A DNA stretch of 64,000 nucleotides from Ridgeia piscesae (GCA_025642075.2 JAODUO010000114.1:569501-633500), one strand, 5' to 3'; numbered from the stretch's first letter, positions 34,501-49,500 are shown. Notes: generated from the sequence alone by a model not told the origin. A program made the numbers and translations.

Positions 34501-37500
34501 AAGTGACAGAGGATGTCAGTGTTATAGAAGTGGCAGAGGATGTCAGTGTTTTAGAAGTGACAGAGGATGTCAGTGATATAGAAGTGACAGAGGATGTCAG
34601 TGATTTTAGAAGTGGCAGACGGGTGTCAGTGATTTTTTGAAGTGACAGAGGATGTCAGTGTATAGAAGTGACAGAGGATGTCAGTGTTATAGAAGTGACA
34701 GAGGATGTAGTGTTATAGAAGTGACAGAGGATGTCAGTGTTATAGAAGTGACAGAGGATGTCAGTGTTATAGAAGTGACAGAGGATGTCAGTGTTTTAGA
34801 AGTGACAGAGGATGGCATTGTTATAGAAGTGACAGAGGATGACAGTGTTATGGAAGTGACAGAGGATGGCATTGTTATAGAAGTGACAGAGGATGATCAG
34901 TGTTATAGAAGTGACAGAGGATGTCAGTGTTATAGAAGTGACAGAGGATGTCAGTGTTATAGAAGTGACAGAGGATGACAGTGTTATAGAAGTGGCAGAG
35001 GATGTCAGTGTTTTAGAAGTGACAGAGGATGTCAGTGTATAGAAGTGACAGAGGATGGCATTGTTATAGAAGTGACAGAGGATGTCAGTGTTATAGAAGT
35101 GACAGAGGATGTCAGTGTTATAGAAGTGACAGAGGATGTCAGTGTTTTAGAAGTGACAGAGGATGTCAGTGTATAGAAGTGACAGAGGATGTCAGTGATA
35201 TAGAAGTGACAGAGGATGTCAGTGATATAGAAGTGACAGAGGATGTCAGTGTTATAGAAGTGGCAGAGGATGTCAGTGTTTTAGAAGTGACAGAGGATGT
35301 CAGTGATATAGAAGTGACAGAGGATGGCATTGTTATAGAAGTGACAGAGGATGTCAGTGTTATAGAAGTGGCAGAGGATGTCAGTGTTTTAGAAGTGACA
35401 GAGGATGTGTGATATAGAAGTGACAGAGGATGGCATTGTTATAGAAGTGACAGAGGATGATAGTGTTATAGAAGTGACAGAGGATGTCAGCGATATAGAA
35501 GTGACAGAGGATGGCATTGTTATAGAAGTGACAGAGGATGACAGTGTTATGAAAGTGACAGAGGATGGCATTGTTATAGAAGTGACAGAGGATGACAGTG
35601 TTATGGAAGTGACAGAGGATGGCATTGTTATAGAAGTGACAGAGGATGACAGTGTTATAGAAGTGACAGAGGATGGCATTGTTATAGAAGTGACAGAGGA
35701 TGTCAGTGATATATAAGTGACAGAGGATGGCATTGTTATAGAAGTGACAGAGGATGGCATTGTTATAGAAGTGACAGAGGATGACAGTGTTATGGAAGTG
35801 ACAGAGGATGTCAGTGATATAGAAGTGACAGAGGATGTCAGTGATATAGAAGTGACAGAGGATGTCAGTGTTATAGAAGTGGCAGAGGATGTCAGTGTTT
35901 TAGAAGTGACAGAGGATGTCAGTGATATAGAAGTGACAGAGGATGGCATTGTTATAGAAGTGACAGAGGATGTCAGTGTTATAGAAGTGGCAGAGGATGT
36001 CAGTGTTTTAGAAGTGACAGAGGATGTCAGTGATATAGAAGTGACAGAGGATGGCATTGTTATAGAAGTGACAGAGGATGATAGTGTTATAGAAGTGACA
36101 GAGGATGTCAGCGATATAGAAGTGACAGAGGATGGCATTGTTATAGAAGTGACAGAGGATGACAGTGTTATGAAAGTGACAGAGGATGGCATTGTTATAG
36201 AAGTGACAGAGGATGACAGTGTTATGGAAGTGACAGAGGATGGCATTGTTATAGAAGTGACAGAGGATGACAGTGTTATAGAAGTGACAGAGGATGGCAT
36301 TGTTATAGAAGTGACAGAGGATGTCAGTGATATAGAAGTGACAGAGGATGGCATTGTTATAGAAGTGACAGAGGATGGCATTGTTATAGAAGTGACAGAG
36401 GATGACAGTGTTATGGAAGTGACAGAGGATGGCATTGTTATAGAAGTGACAGAGGATGATAGTGTTATAGAAGTGCCAGAGGATGGCAGTGTTATAGAAG
36501 TGACAGAGGATGGCAGTGTTATAGAAGTGACAGAGGATGGCATTGTTATAGAAGTGACAGAGGATGACAGTGTTATGGAAGTGACAGAGGATGACAGTGT
36601 TATGGAAGTGACAGAGAATGACAGTGTTATGGAAGTGACAGAGGATGATAGAAGACATAGCAGCTTAGCAGAGGTCACACATAGAATGTAGAGGTGTGAC
36701 AGAACTGAGTACTAAGAAGTGTTATAGAAGTGACAAACAATTCCATAGAAGTTACAGAAGTGATAAGGTGATGTAAATGTTATATAGAAGTGACACAGGT
36801 GAATAGGGGTGTTACAGAGGTGAGAGTGGGTGACTTACCTCAGAGGCTGTCAGTAGCCCATCGAGGGTTTCCCGGAGCACCCCAGTAATACGTCCCATTA
36901 GGTGGAGTTGCTCACCCTCCTCCGGTTGCTCTCCAAACACAAAGTACTTCTTGTCTATCTTGCTGCTGCGTCTGGTCATGTCAACACTACAACACAGTGT
37001 ATCGTGAGTACCTGCAAGTACTCTACCTCATGGTACTGTGAGCAGAACAACATGAAGAGTACCTGCATGCATCCTGTAACATGGAGAGTACCATGAGTAC
37101 AGTCAAGTACTTTTTCAACATGGTATTGCGAGTACAACAACACAGAGATTAGTATAAGTATCTTCATGTATCCTGTAACATGGAGAGTACCATGAGTACT
37201 TTTAAGTACTCTAAAACACGGAGAGTAACATGAGTACCTGCAACTATTTTTGATATGGAGAGTACTATAAGTACCTGCAAGTATTCTACAACACCATGAC
37301 TATCTGTGCAAGTATTCTACAACACCATGACTATCTGTGCAAGTATTCTACAACACCATGACTATCTGTGCAAGTATTCTAAAACACCATGACTATCTGT
37401 GCAAGTATTCTAAAACACCATGACTATCTGTGCAAGTATTCTACAACACCATGACTATCTGTGCAAGTATTCTACAACACCATGACTATCTGTGCAAGTA

Positions 37501-40500
37501 TTCTAAAACACCATGACTATCTGTGCAAGTATTCTAAAACACCATGACTATCTGCAAGTATTCTACAACACCATGAATATCTGTGCAAGTATTCTAAAAC
37601 ACCATGACTATCTGTGCAAGTATTCTACAACACCATGACTATCTGTGCAAGTATTCTAAAACACCATGACTATCTGTGCAAGTATTCTAAAACACCATGA
37701 CTATCTGTGCAAGTATTCTAAAACACCATGACTATCTGTGCAAGTATTCTAAAACACCATGAATATCTGTGCAAGTATTCTAAAACACCATGAATATCTG
37801 TGCAAGTATTCTACAACACCATGACTATCTGTGCAAGTATTCTAAAACACCATGACTATCTGTGCAAGTATTCTAAAACACCATGACTATCTGTGCAAGT
37901 ATTCTAAAACACCATGAATATCTGTGCAAGTATTCTAAAACACCATGACTATCTGTGCAAGTATTCTAAAACACCATGACTATCTGTGCAAGTATTCTAA
38001 AACACCATGAAAAAATATCTGTGCAAGTATTCTAAAACACCATGACTATCTGTGCAAGTATTCTAAAACACCATGACTATCTGTGCAAGTATTCTAAAAC
38101 ACCATGACTATCTGTGCAAGTATTCTAAAACACCATGACTATCTGTGCAAGTATTCTAAAACACCATGACTATCTGTGCAAGTATTCTAAAACACCATGA
38201 CTATCTGTGCAAGTATTCTAAAACACCATGACTATCTGTGCAAGTATTCTAAAACACCATGACTATCTGTGCAAGTATTCTAAAACACCATGACTATCTG
38301 TGCAAGTATTCTAAAACACCATGACTATCTGTGCAAGTATTCTAAAACACCATGACTATCTGCAAGTATTCTAAAACACCATGACTATCTGCAAGTATTC
38401 TAAAACACCATGAATATCTGTGCAAGTATTCTAAAACACCATGACTATCTGTGCAAGTATTCTAAAACACCATGACTATCTGTGCAAGTATTCTAAAACA
38501 CCATGACTATCTGCAAGTATTCTAAAACACCATGACTATCTGTGCAAGTATTCTAAAACACCATGACTATCTGCAAGTATTCTACAACACCATGAATATC
38601 TGTGCAAGTATTCTAAAACACCATGACTATATGTGCAAGTATTCTAAAACACCATGACTATCTGTGCAAGTATTCTAAAACACCATGACTATCTGCAAGT
38701 ATTCTAAAACACCATGACTATCTGTGCAAGTATTCTACAACACCATGACTATCTGTGCAAGTATTCTAAAACACCATGACTATCTGTGCAAGTATTCTAA
38801 AACACCATGACTATCTGTGCAAGTATTCTAAACACCATGAATATCTGTGCAAGTATTCTAAAACACCATGACTATCTGTGCAAGTATTCTAAAACACCAT
38901 GACTATCTGTGCAAGTATTCTAAAACACCATGACTATCTGTGCAAGTATTCTAAAACACCATGACTATCTGTGCAAGTATTCTAAAACACCATGACTATC
39001 TGCAAGTATTCTAAACACCATGAATATCTGTGCAAGTATTCTAAAACACCATGACTATGTGCAAGTATTCTAAAACACCATGACTATCTGTGCAAGTATT
39101 CTAAAACACCATGACTATCTGTGCAAGTATTCTAAAACACCATGACTATCTGTGCAAGTATTCTAAAACACCATGACTATCTGCAGAGTACTGGTGAAGA
39201 TGGTGGTGGTGGTATAGTGGTAGTAGTTGTGGTAGTACTGGTGAAGATGGTGGTGGCGGTATAGTGGTAGTTGTGTTCATGGTAGTACTGGTGAAGATGG
39301 TGGTGGTGGTATAGTGGTAGTAGTGTTAGTGGTAGTACTGGTGAAGATGGTGGTGGTGGTATAGTGGTAGTAGTGTTAGTGGTAGTACTGGTGAAGATGG
39401 TGGTGGTGGTATAGTGGTAGAAATGTTAGTGGTAGTACTGGTGAAGATGGTGGTTGTGGCATAGTGGTAGAAATGTTAGTGGTAGTACTGGTGAAGATGG
39501 TGGTTGTGGCATAGTGGTAGAAGTGTTAGTGGTAGTACTGGTGAAGATGGTGGTGGCGGTATAGTGGTAGTTGTGTTCATGGTAGTACTGGTGAAGATGG
39601 TGGTGGTGGTATAGTGGTAGTAGTGTTAGTGGTAGTACTGGTGAAGATGGTGGTGGTGGTATAGTGGTAGTAGTGTTAGTGGTAGTACTGGTGAAGATGG
39701 TGGTGGTGGTATAGTGGTAGAAATGTTAGTGGTAGTACTGGTGAAGATGGTGGTTGTGGCATAGTGGTAGAAATGTTAGTGGTAGTACTGGTGAAGATGG
39801 TGGTTGTGGCATAGTGGTAGAAGTGTTAGTGGTAGTACTGGTGAAGATGGTGGTGGCGGTATAGTGGTAGTAGTGTTAGTGGTAGTACTGGTGAAGATGG
39901 TGGTTGTGGCATAGTGGTAGTAGTGTTAGTGGTAGTACTGGTGAAGATGGTGGTTGTGGCATAGTGGTAGAAATGTTAGTGGAAGTACTGGTGAAGATGG
40001 TGGTGGCGGTATAGTGGTAGTAGTGTTAGTGGTAGTACTGGTGAAGATGGTGGTTGTGGCATAGTGGTAGTAGTGTTAGTGGTAGTACTGGTGAAGATGG
40101 TGGTGGTGGAATAGTGGTAGTAGTGATAGTGGTAGTACTGATGAAGATGGTGGTGGCGGTATAGTGGTAGTAGTGTTAGTGGTAGTACTGGTGAAGATGG
40201 TGGTGGTGGAATAGTGGTAGTAGTGATAGTGGTAGTACTGATGAAGATGGTGGTGGCGGTATAGTGGTAGTTGTGTTCATGGTAGTACTGGTGAAGATGG
40301 TGGTGGCGGTATAGTGGTAGTAGTGTTAGTGGTAGTACTGGTGAAGATGGTGGTGGTGGAATAGTGGTAGTAGTGTTAGTGGTAGTACTGGTGAAGATGG
40401 TGGTGGTGGCATAGTGGTAGTAGTGTTAGTGGAAGTACTGGTGAAGATGGTGTTGGCGGAATAGTGGTAGTAGTGTTAGTGGTAGTACTGGTGAAGATGG

Positions 40501-43500
40501 TGGTGGTGGAATAGTGGTAGTAGTGTTAGTGGTAGTACTGGTGAAGATGGTGGTGGTGGTATAGTGGTAGTAGTGTTAGTGGTAGTACTGGTGAAGATGG
40601 TGGTGGTGGTATAGTGGTAGAAGTGTTAGTGGTAGTACTGGTGAAGATGGTGGTGGTGGCATAGTGGTAGTAGTGTTAGTGGTAGTACTGGTGAAGATGG
40701 TGGTGGTGGAATAGTGGTAGTAGTGTTAGTGGTAGTACTGGTGAAGATGGTGGTGGTGGAATAGTGGTAGTAGTGTTAGTGGTAGTACTGGTGAAGATGG
40801 TGGTGGTGGCATAGTGGTAGTAGTGTTAGTGGAAGTACTGGTGAAGATGGTGGTGGTGGAATAGTGGTAGTAGTGTTAGTGGTAGTACTGGTGAAGATGG
40901 TGGTGGTGGAATAGTGGTAGTAGTGTTAGTGGTAGTACTGGTGAAGATGGTGGTGGTGGAATAGTGGTAGTAGTGTTAGTGGTAGTACTGGTGAAGATGG
41001 TGGTGGTGGAATAGTGGTAGTAGTGTTAGTGGTAGTACTGGTGAAGATGGTGGTGGTGGAATAGTGGTAGTAGTGTTAGTGGTAGTACTGGTGAAGATGG
41101 TGGTGGTGGAATAGTGGTAGTAGTGTTAGTGGTAGTACTGGTGAAGATGGTGGTGGTGGCATAGTGGTAGTAGTGTTAGTGGAAGTACTGGTGAAGATGG
41201 TGGTGGTGGAATAGTGGTAGTAGTGTTAGTGGTAGTACTGGTGAAGATGGTGGTGGTGGAATAGTGGTAGTAGTGTTAGTGGTAGTACTGGTGAAGATGG
41301 TGGTGGTGGAATAGTGGTAGTAGTGTTAGTGGTAGTACTGGTGAAGATGGTGGTGGTGGAATAGTGGTAGTAGTGTTAGTGGTAGTACTGGTGAAGATGG
41401 TGGTGGTGGAATAGTGGTAGTAGTGTTAGTGGTAGTACTGGTGAAGATGGTGGTGGTGGAATAGTGGTAGTAGTAGCAGCAGCAGCAGCAGCAGTAGCAG
41501 CAGCAGCAGCAGTAGTCTTACTTGATGAACTATCTTGGAGTTTTTACTTTGAGCCACATTTGGAGACAGGCTAAATTAATGGCAAAACATTGCAAGACAT
41601 TTGATTGAAGATATTTTATACAAATACATTTCAGGTTATTCTGCCCCTATTTACTCATGTCTGGTGTTTTGTTGTAACATAAAGTGTTGTGTGATGAGAT
41701 GCTTGCCTACAAATCATCTCAGCTTCATTGCCAGTCTCATTCATGGCTGCGGCAGCAGCTGCGTTCCCAGCTGCTGGCTTTGCAGGTGCACCTTTCTCCT
41801 TTTTGCCTGACGAATCAATGCTATTTTCTTTAGGTTTTTTAAGTAGCTAATATGCTATTTTGTTAGAGCACTTAAGTAAAGTTTTCATTAAGTAGCTTAA
41901 ATATGGTTTTAGTTATGTTACTTAAACAACTGATATTATCTTCCAGTTGCATAAACATTGTTTTTCTGAAGTTACTTAAATAATGCTTTCATGAAGTACC
42001 TGGGTAGCTTAAATAAAGTTTTTTGTTATGTAACTTAAATAATGTTATCTTAAAGTAGCTTAATCATTGTTTTGCTAAGGTACTTGAAGGTGTACTGTTT
42101 TCCTTGAGAATACTTTAAGTAACATAAATAAACATAGATTTCTTTAAGAAGTGTTTTCTGAAAGAAATTTAAACAATGATTTCCTTGGGTTACTAAAATA
42201 CCACTATCATATAAACATTGCTGCAAAATAAAGATAAAATAATATGAAATTGTATTACTAATAGGTATATAATAAAATGATACACACTGAATAACAGTTT
42301 ACATTCCTGTTCAGTTTAGAGAAGCTGGTTGTATTAGACAGGTATGGACACAGACAATTCACAGAAACATATTCAGAAAATATATCATCAGAGAGATGAG
42401 TTATCAGGTGGATTGTGGTGAAATGTTAACATGCAAGGCAGTTAAGGCATTCATATGAAGTCACACTGTGAGGTCATGGTTCAACCAATCAGAGCACTTG
42501 TACAGTGTACTTACCCAAATCAACAGACGCCAAACAGAAATGGTAGGAGCAGCACAAAAAATGAAATAAAAAAAACATGGTAAGACAAACATATTAATTA
42601 TGGTAAACATAACAATAAATAACATAAATCAGTAATGATATATGTAAAGAATGCAACATATGTCTTAAACATCTTAACACTAAAATTGTATATTGTAAAG
42701 CAGAACTTTTGTACCGTATTCATTTGCAGAATAAGACTTTAATAAATTTCTTCAGTAAACAATAAAATAACAGATGTTAGTGTATGTATTACAACTGGAG
42801 TATATAAGAGTGTTTGCAATGTATTGGCGATTTGAAAATATCAAAACATTTCTCAGAAAATATGTGTTTTACAGTTTACAAACAACTGTTTACATCTCCA
42901 TCCCATAATCAGACCCAAATTCCTTTATGAATCTAATGTGCATATAGCATATATAGAATGTTCATACAAAATTTGTGTTGTGGGATGTCATATTTCTAAT
43001 AATCGTTTAGTTCCAAAAATGTAAGGTCATGGGATGATTTGCCATACAAGCCTTTTAGAAAAAGATGACAAGTTATTTTTGCTAGCCCCAGTGTTCTTGT
43101 TGTTTAAATTTAGACATTCAAGCTGAAGGTGTGAAATGTTCCTGGCCATATGCGGTCTGACACAGAAAGTTCTCACTCGCTGTATCAAAGCAGTCACAGT
43201 TTTAACTTAATAATCTGAGATCACACAACGTACAGTGTCAAAAAAAATTGTGATCGAATATAATATTCATCAAATTCATATTACTTTTAACTCAACATAA
43301 ATCCACTTTCAGCAGTATAATTTTCGAGAAAATACAAAATAAAGTACATGTTACATAATCTTTTAAAAATGTATCAGTGTATTGTGTGATCTCCAAAGTG
43401 TATTAGTTGACTAATTATAAATAACACATAATGCTCTACATGCCAGCCACCCTGTCAACCAAGCTCCTTTTTCCTGCAAACTTCAGACAAACTCCCTGTT

Positions 43501-46500
43501 AAAAATGTCACCTTTACCATCATAAAAATAAAGGCTTTCACATTACAAATGTACATTGTAAAATACAAATTGTTGTATCACTTTCATTCACAGATTCAGA
43601 CTTTATGAAAGACAAAATAAGTTCTTTCATGAAAGATACATTTATCTGCCCCAACAGTGATACAGGATGGTACAAGAGTTCAATAAGTGGAGTAAGCATT
43701 TGACCACAAGGTGGCGTGGCTGTAGAAAGTGGCTAAAGCGCTGATGCTGTTGTTTATAGGTTTGACCTAGTTTACCATCCAACTACCTGAAACAGAAGGA
43801 AAACATCCAACATGTCACACAGCATATATCAGTGGATATAACAAAAACTGTTAACTTCATTCTTAAAATGAAGAATGACATCAGTGGATGATAGACTAGA
43901 CTCACTGAATGGAAGAACAAACTGATTGATTCATATTCATAATAAGTAAGTTTTCTTAACGTTGTCGTCTGAGCAGGGTATTTCAACGAGGGAGCAGCAC
44001 AGAGTCACATTGTAGCATCATCTGCTACATTGACTAGCATCAGGAGTCAACTCAAAACATCAATGTCCGATATCAGATTAAATTACTTCAACCTTGTCTC
44101 ACCCTCCTCAGATTAAATTTGTGAACATTGATTTATTGAAATCAATATATTAAAAGTATCGGTCCAAGCCATAAAATGTCAATGTCTGACACATGTTGAA
44201 ACTCCCTCCCTAAAACGAAAGTAATTTAATCTGATATCGACATATTCTGAGAAGATCCCTTATTATGCTTTTAACTTTTAACTTATTGTTTTTAACTGAC
44301 TATCATAATTATTCACACTTACGCCAGTGTCACATGACCTCACTTAGCTGATTCAATATGCATTGAGCGAGGACTGTTATCTCCAAAGTAGGATTCCTCC
44401 AAAACTCAGACAATAATATCATTCCAATGCAACAGCTACATAGCATTAACTGTTCAATTTCAATATGGCCTATCATTAAGTGGGTCAGCTTCCTGATTGA
44501 AATGCATTGGTTGGAAGTCAGAACTACATGTGTCCAGCAATATGTAACTGACTGATTCTAAGGAAACCAAAGCGGTCAGCACGGATATAGCTGCCTACCA
44601 ATAAAGCAATTTACAAGGGATACTAGTCAACAAACATAGACAATTAAACCTGCTACAAATGTATGTACATGTATGTACATGGACAAAACAGACATGCATT
44701 TTCAATATCCAATAACATGCAGTAACAAGCAACAACATACAAAATCAGACAGTAACATGCAGTAACATGCACTAATCAGCATGTCGTTCATGTGCGTGTA
44801 AAACATGCAAACAGCCTAGTGTGCACGTGCTGGCATGTGTTCATCTGTACGTGTGTGTTTTCACAGCAATGCATTTCTTGAACAATACTGTGCACTTTGC
44901 ATAACTTAACACCTGTGTATAAAGCAGTGAAAACAAAGTGTGTCTAGGATAAAACACACTTGTGCATGGGTAGACCTCATTTCCCAAACGTCACCTCACC
45001 CCATTCCTGAACCTATGCTGCGTGCCACAAACCTGATTTCCCAAGGCCCCATATCACCCCATTCTTCAACCTATGGTGCGTGCCAGAAAACCTCATTTCC
45101 CAAACCCCTCCTTGCTCTCTACTCCTCAAAAACCACCACCAGCAAAAAGCTTCTGCCACACGATCACATGATCACATGATCACATGATCACATGATCACA
45201 TGATCACATGATCACATGATTACTGACTTTTTGGACCTCTTCAGTTGACTCCCAAGAGAAACAAGAGAGAGGGCACTTCGACTGGACATTGAGCCACTAT
45301 CTGACTCGTGATTGGACGTTGCTCTGTAATGGACACACACAGCTATACAGCTGCTCATTGGCTAATAAATAATATTTAATAATAAAATTATATACATTAT
45401 ATATATATTTATAATTTGAATTTGAATATATATATATATAATAAAACTATTATGACATTGTTTACATAAATTAAAATAGTGCCAGATGTAAGATTGTTTA
45501 TGGCAATCAGAGAAATTCAAATTTTTATATAAACAAGTACATGTATATTAAAAAGTATTACTAATAATGCATATTAGATAAATATATCATAATAAAAGAA
45601 ATATATTTTGTTACCAAAGTCAAACAATACAGTTAAAAAATGGACAAGAACACAGAAACTTGTCAAACTAAATACCACTAAAAAGTACACTGTTCATCTG
45701 GGGTGATAATATTAAAACAAATGTTGTGTAACATTTGAAACTGGCAAGAATTTCTGAGTTTTACATGTGGTTCAGCCTAGGATTTTACTTGATCATGTCA
45801 GCCATTGTGAATGAGTTAGCTCTTGTTTGATTTAAGTTCATGTAAATGAGTATACGTTGATGTTAGCCAAACACAGGACTCTTCTTGCTAAATAATAATA
45901 CACACATTGACACAAGTACATATTTTCTTCTAGATTATAGTTAACAAAGAGGAGTGAAAAAGTGAGTATTTAAAAAAGTTCTGGTAATCCAAATAACAGA
46001 GTATATAGATTACTATGTTTTGTGGATCAATATTATTAAGAGGTAGACAAGTTACACGGCTATGTACATCTGGAATCACACGAGGTTAGTTTAGCCTAAA
46101 TGAACAAACTATATTATAGGATATGACTAATTTTCATTTTTATCTGTGAGCAATGGCAAACTTTAAACAATACAATTTGCTAGGTCATGTATCTAAATAA
46201 AATTAGATTTTACCCATAATCTATGACATGACATTGCACTCATTATATTTTGCAGTTTAAAATAGTTGCGTTTATCTGATAAATTAAAATTAGAAAACCA
46301 CATAAAGCACCAAAGTTTCATATTTCACTGCCCATGATTTGAGCACACAGCAAACAAAATGTACAAATTCTCCACATTTTGACAATTCCACTGATATTCT
46401 GCCAGTGGTATTACTGTTATTGCATTTTAAAAACAAAACTTGACTAACTAAAACATACTTAACATTTGTCACAATACAAATAGAGACAGAACCAAACATT

Positions 46501-49500
46501 CAGTGTGGCGTGACAACACAAACAGAGATAGATTCAAACATACAGTGTGACATGGCAACACAAACATAGACAGAATCAAACATACAGTGAGGCACAACAA
46601 CACAGACAGAACCAAACATTCAGTGTGATATGAGAGACTTACCCGGCAGAGTGACCACGTCTCTCCCGGGTATCGGATACGGAGCCCGTTCCCGATTTAT
46701 TAGATCGATGGGAACGGGCATCCGAATGGTGAGACCCACGGGATCGAGTACCTTTCTCCCGAGTGTCTGACGTCAGCGGCCCCGACCCTACGGGTCCACC
46801 TGGCAGAGGTGCCAGAACTACAACGATAGTGCTTGTATCAAACACAACTCTCAGCAGAAGAAATCAACAGATTTAACCAGATTTAACAAGTTGTCATTCA
46901 AAGTACAAACCCACATACCAAGTGGATAAAGAAGTCTTTGATTTATTTTATCAAGAATCCAGCTTTTTAAATGTCAACGTGAAATCAGTCTTTGTGAGAG
47001 ATCTGTTGGTTATGTATTTAATAAATTCACACTGCTAGTATTTACTTAATCCATACATAATGTGTTTCTTTAATCTGTAATTTTTTGTGAGAATGACAAC
47101 ATACATCCAAACTACAGCTAGACAAGGCTCCTTCACTATTGTTACTTTATGAATTCTTAGTGAGAATGACAACATACATCCAAACTACAGCTATACAAGG
47201 CTCCTTCACTATTGTTACTTTATGAATTCTTTATGAGAATGACAACATACATCCAAACTACAGCTATACAAGGCTCCTTCACTATTCTTACTTTATGAAT
47301 TCTTTGTGAGAATGACAACATACATCCAAACTACAGCTATACAAGGCTCCTTCACTATTGTTACTTTAAGAATTCTTTGTGAGAATGACAACATACATCC
47401 AAACTACAGCTATACAAGGTTCCTTCACTATTGTTACTTTATGAATTCTTTGTGAGAATGACAACATACATCCAAACTACAGCTATACAAGGTTCCTTCA
47501 CTATTCTTACTTTATGAATTCTTTGTGAGAATGACAACATACATCCAAACTACAGCTATACAAGGCTCCTTCACTATTCTTACTTTATGAATTCTTTGTG
47601 AGAATGACAACATACATCCAAACTACAGCTATACAAGGCTCCTTCACTATCGTTACTTTATGAATTCTTTGTGAGAATGACAACATACATCCAAACTACA
47701 GCTATACAAGGCTCCTTCACTATCGTTACTTTATGAATTCTTTGTGAGAATGACAACATACATCCAAACTTCAGCTATACAAGGTTCCTTCACTATTCTT
47801 ACTTTATGAATTCTTTGTGAGAATGACAACATACATCCAAACTACAGCTATACAAGGCTCCTTCACTATTCTTACTTTATGAATTCTTTGTGAGAATGAC
47901 AACATACATCCAAACTACAGCTATACAAGGCTCCTTCACTATTGTTACTTTATGAATTCTTTGTGAGAATGACAACATACATCCAAACTACAGCTATACA
48001 AGGCTCCTTCACTATTCTTACTTTATGAATTCTTTGTGAGAATGACAACATACATCCAAACTACAGCTATACAAGGCTCCTTCACTATTGTTACTTTATG
48101 AATTCTTTGTGAGAATGACAACATACATCCAAACTACAGCTATACAAGGCTCCTTCACTATTGTTACTTTATGAATTCTTTGTGAGAATGACAACATACA
48201 TCCAAACTACAGCTATACAAGGCTCCTTCACTATTCTTACTTTATGAATTCTTTGTGAGAATGACAACATACATCCAAACTACAGCTATACAAGGCTCCT
48301 TCACTATTCTTACTTTATGAATTCTTTGTGAGAATGACAACATACATCCAAACTACAGCTATACAAGGCTCCTTCACTATCGTTACTTTATGAATTCTTT
48401 GTGAGAATGACAACATACATCCAAACTACAGCTATACAAGGCTCCTTCACTATCGTTACTTTATGAATTCTTTGTGAGAATGACAACATACATCCAAACT
48501 ACAGCTATACAAGGCTCCTTCACTATTCTTACTTTATGAATTCTTTGTGAGAATGACAACATACATCCAAACTACAGCTATACAAGGCTCCTTCACTATC
48601 GTTACTTTATGAATTCTTTGTGAGAATGACAACATACATCCAAACTACAGCTATACAAGGCTCCTTCACTATTCTTACTTTATGAATTCTTTGTGAGAAT
48701 GACAACATACATCCAAACTACAGCTATACAAGGTCGCTTCACTAGCGTTACTTTATGAATTCAGCTACTGATTTTTACTTTGTCACTTCCTATATTTCTT
48801 CAGTTTTAGTACATTTATTTATGCATGCTAAATATTTCTTGAGGTTCTCATGTAATAATAAAAATTATTGTATTTATTGCAAGAACTATCATCAGAAAGG
48901 AAACTGTGGTAAATATTGCATGTCGTTGATATAGCAATCTCAGAGCCCAGTAGCCCTGCATATCTCATAGATAAATAAATTCTCCACATTTTTTTCACAG
49001 ACTCATTGATGTGAGGTCAGAGACTGACCATTGATGTGAGGTCCGAGACTGATGAGGATCTGCTCTGGGTTGACCTCAGGCACCGAATCATGCAGTAACT
49101 TTTCCTTCTGAGTCCTGCAACACCAGATTGGTCCATACTGTCAAATACTTGTGGACAGATGGAAGGGCGGGCGGGCGGGCAGGCGGGCGGGCGGGCGGGC
49201 GGGCGGGCAGGCGGGCATTGGGCAATTAGTGGGGACACTTAGTCCCAGCGGTGCCGCTTGTGATCTTCCTGGGCCTGGACGTGTGACCACTGTCTCCGGT
49301 GTTTGTTGACACATTGGGTTGACCAGCCTCTGCTCATTTGGTGAGATGCAGATTGTCCTTGCATCGGTAGTATACCCACTGAATAGTACACTGACAGACA
49401 AGTAGACAGACAGATGGACAGACAAACATATATGAACTGTTTCTGACAGACATACATAATCACTTACTTGAGGATGGTCTTGATGACCCCAATGGACGGG

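Larger units (their letters stand above)
42191..44974 (-). other. CCDC180 intron 8/9, unannotated part
   Basis: AT-rich; contains one CTCF-like motif (43704) and one inverted repeat (44065-44241). Nothing else recognised. Confidence 0.6.

Noticed and set aside
32807..36691. Long frames reading EVTEDVSVI or TSSVTSITL repeats
   Set aside because: By-product of the 27-bp (9-codon) minisatellite; open on both strands and broken wherever a unit has an indel.
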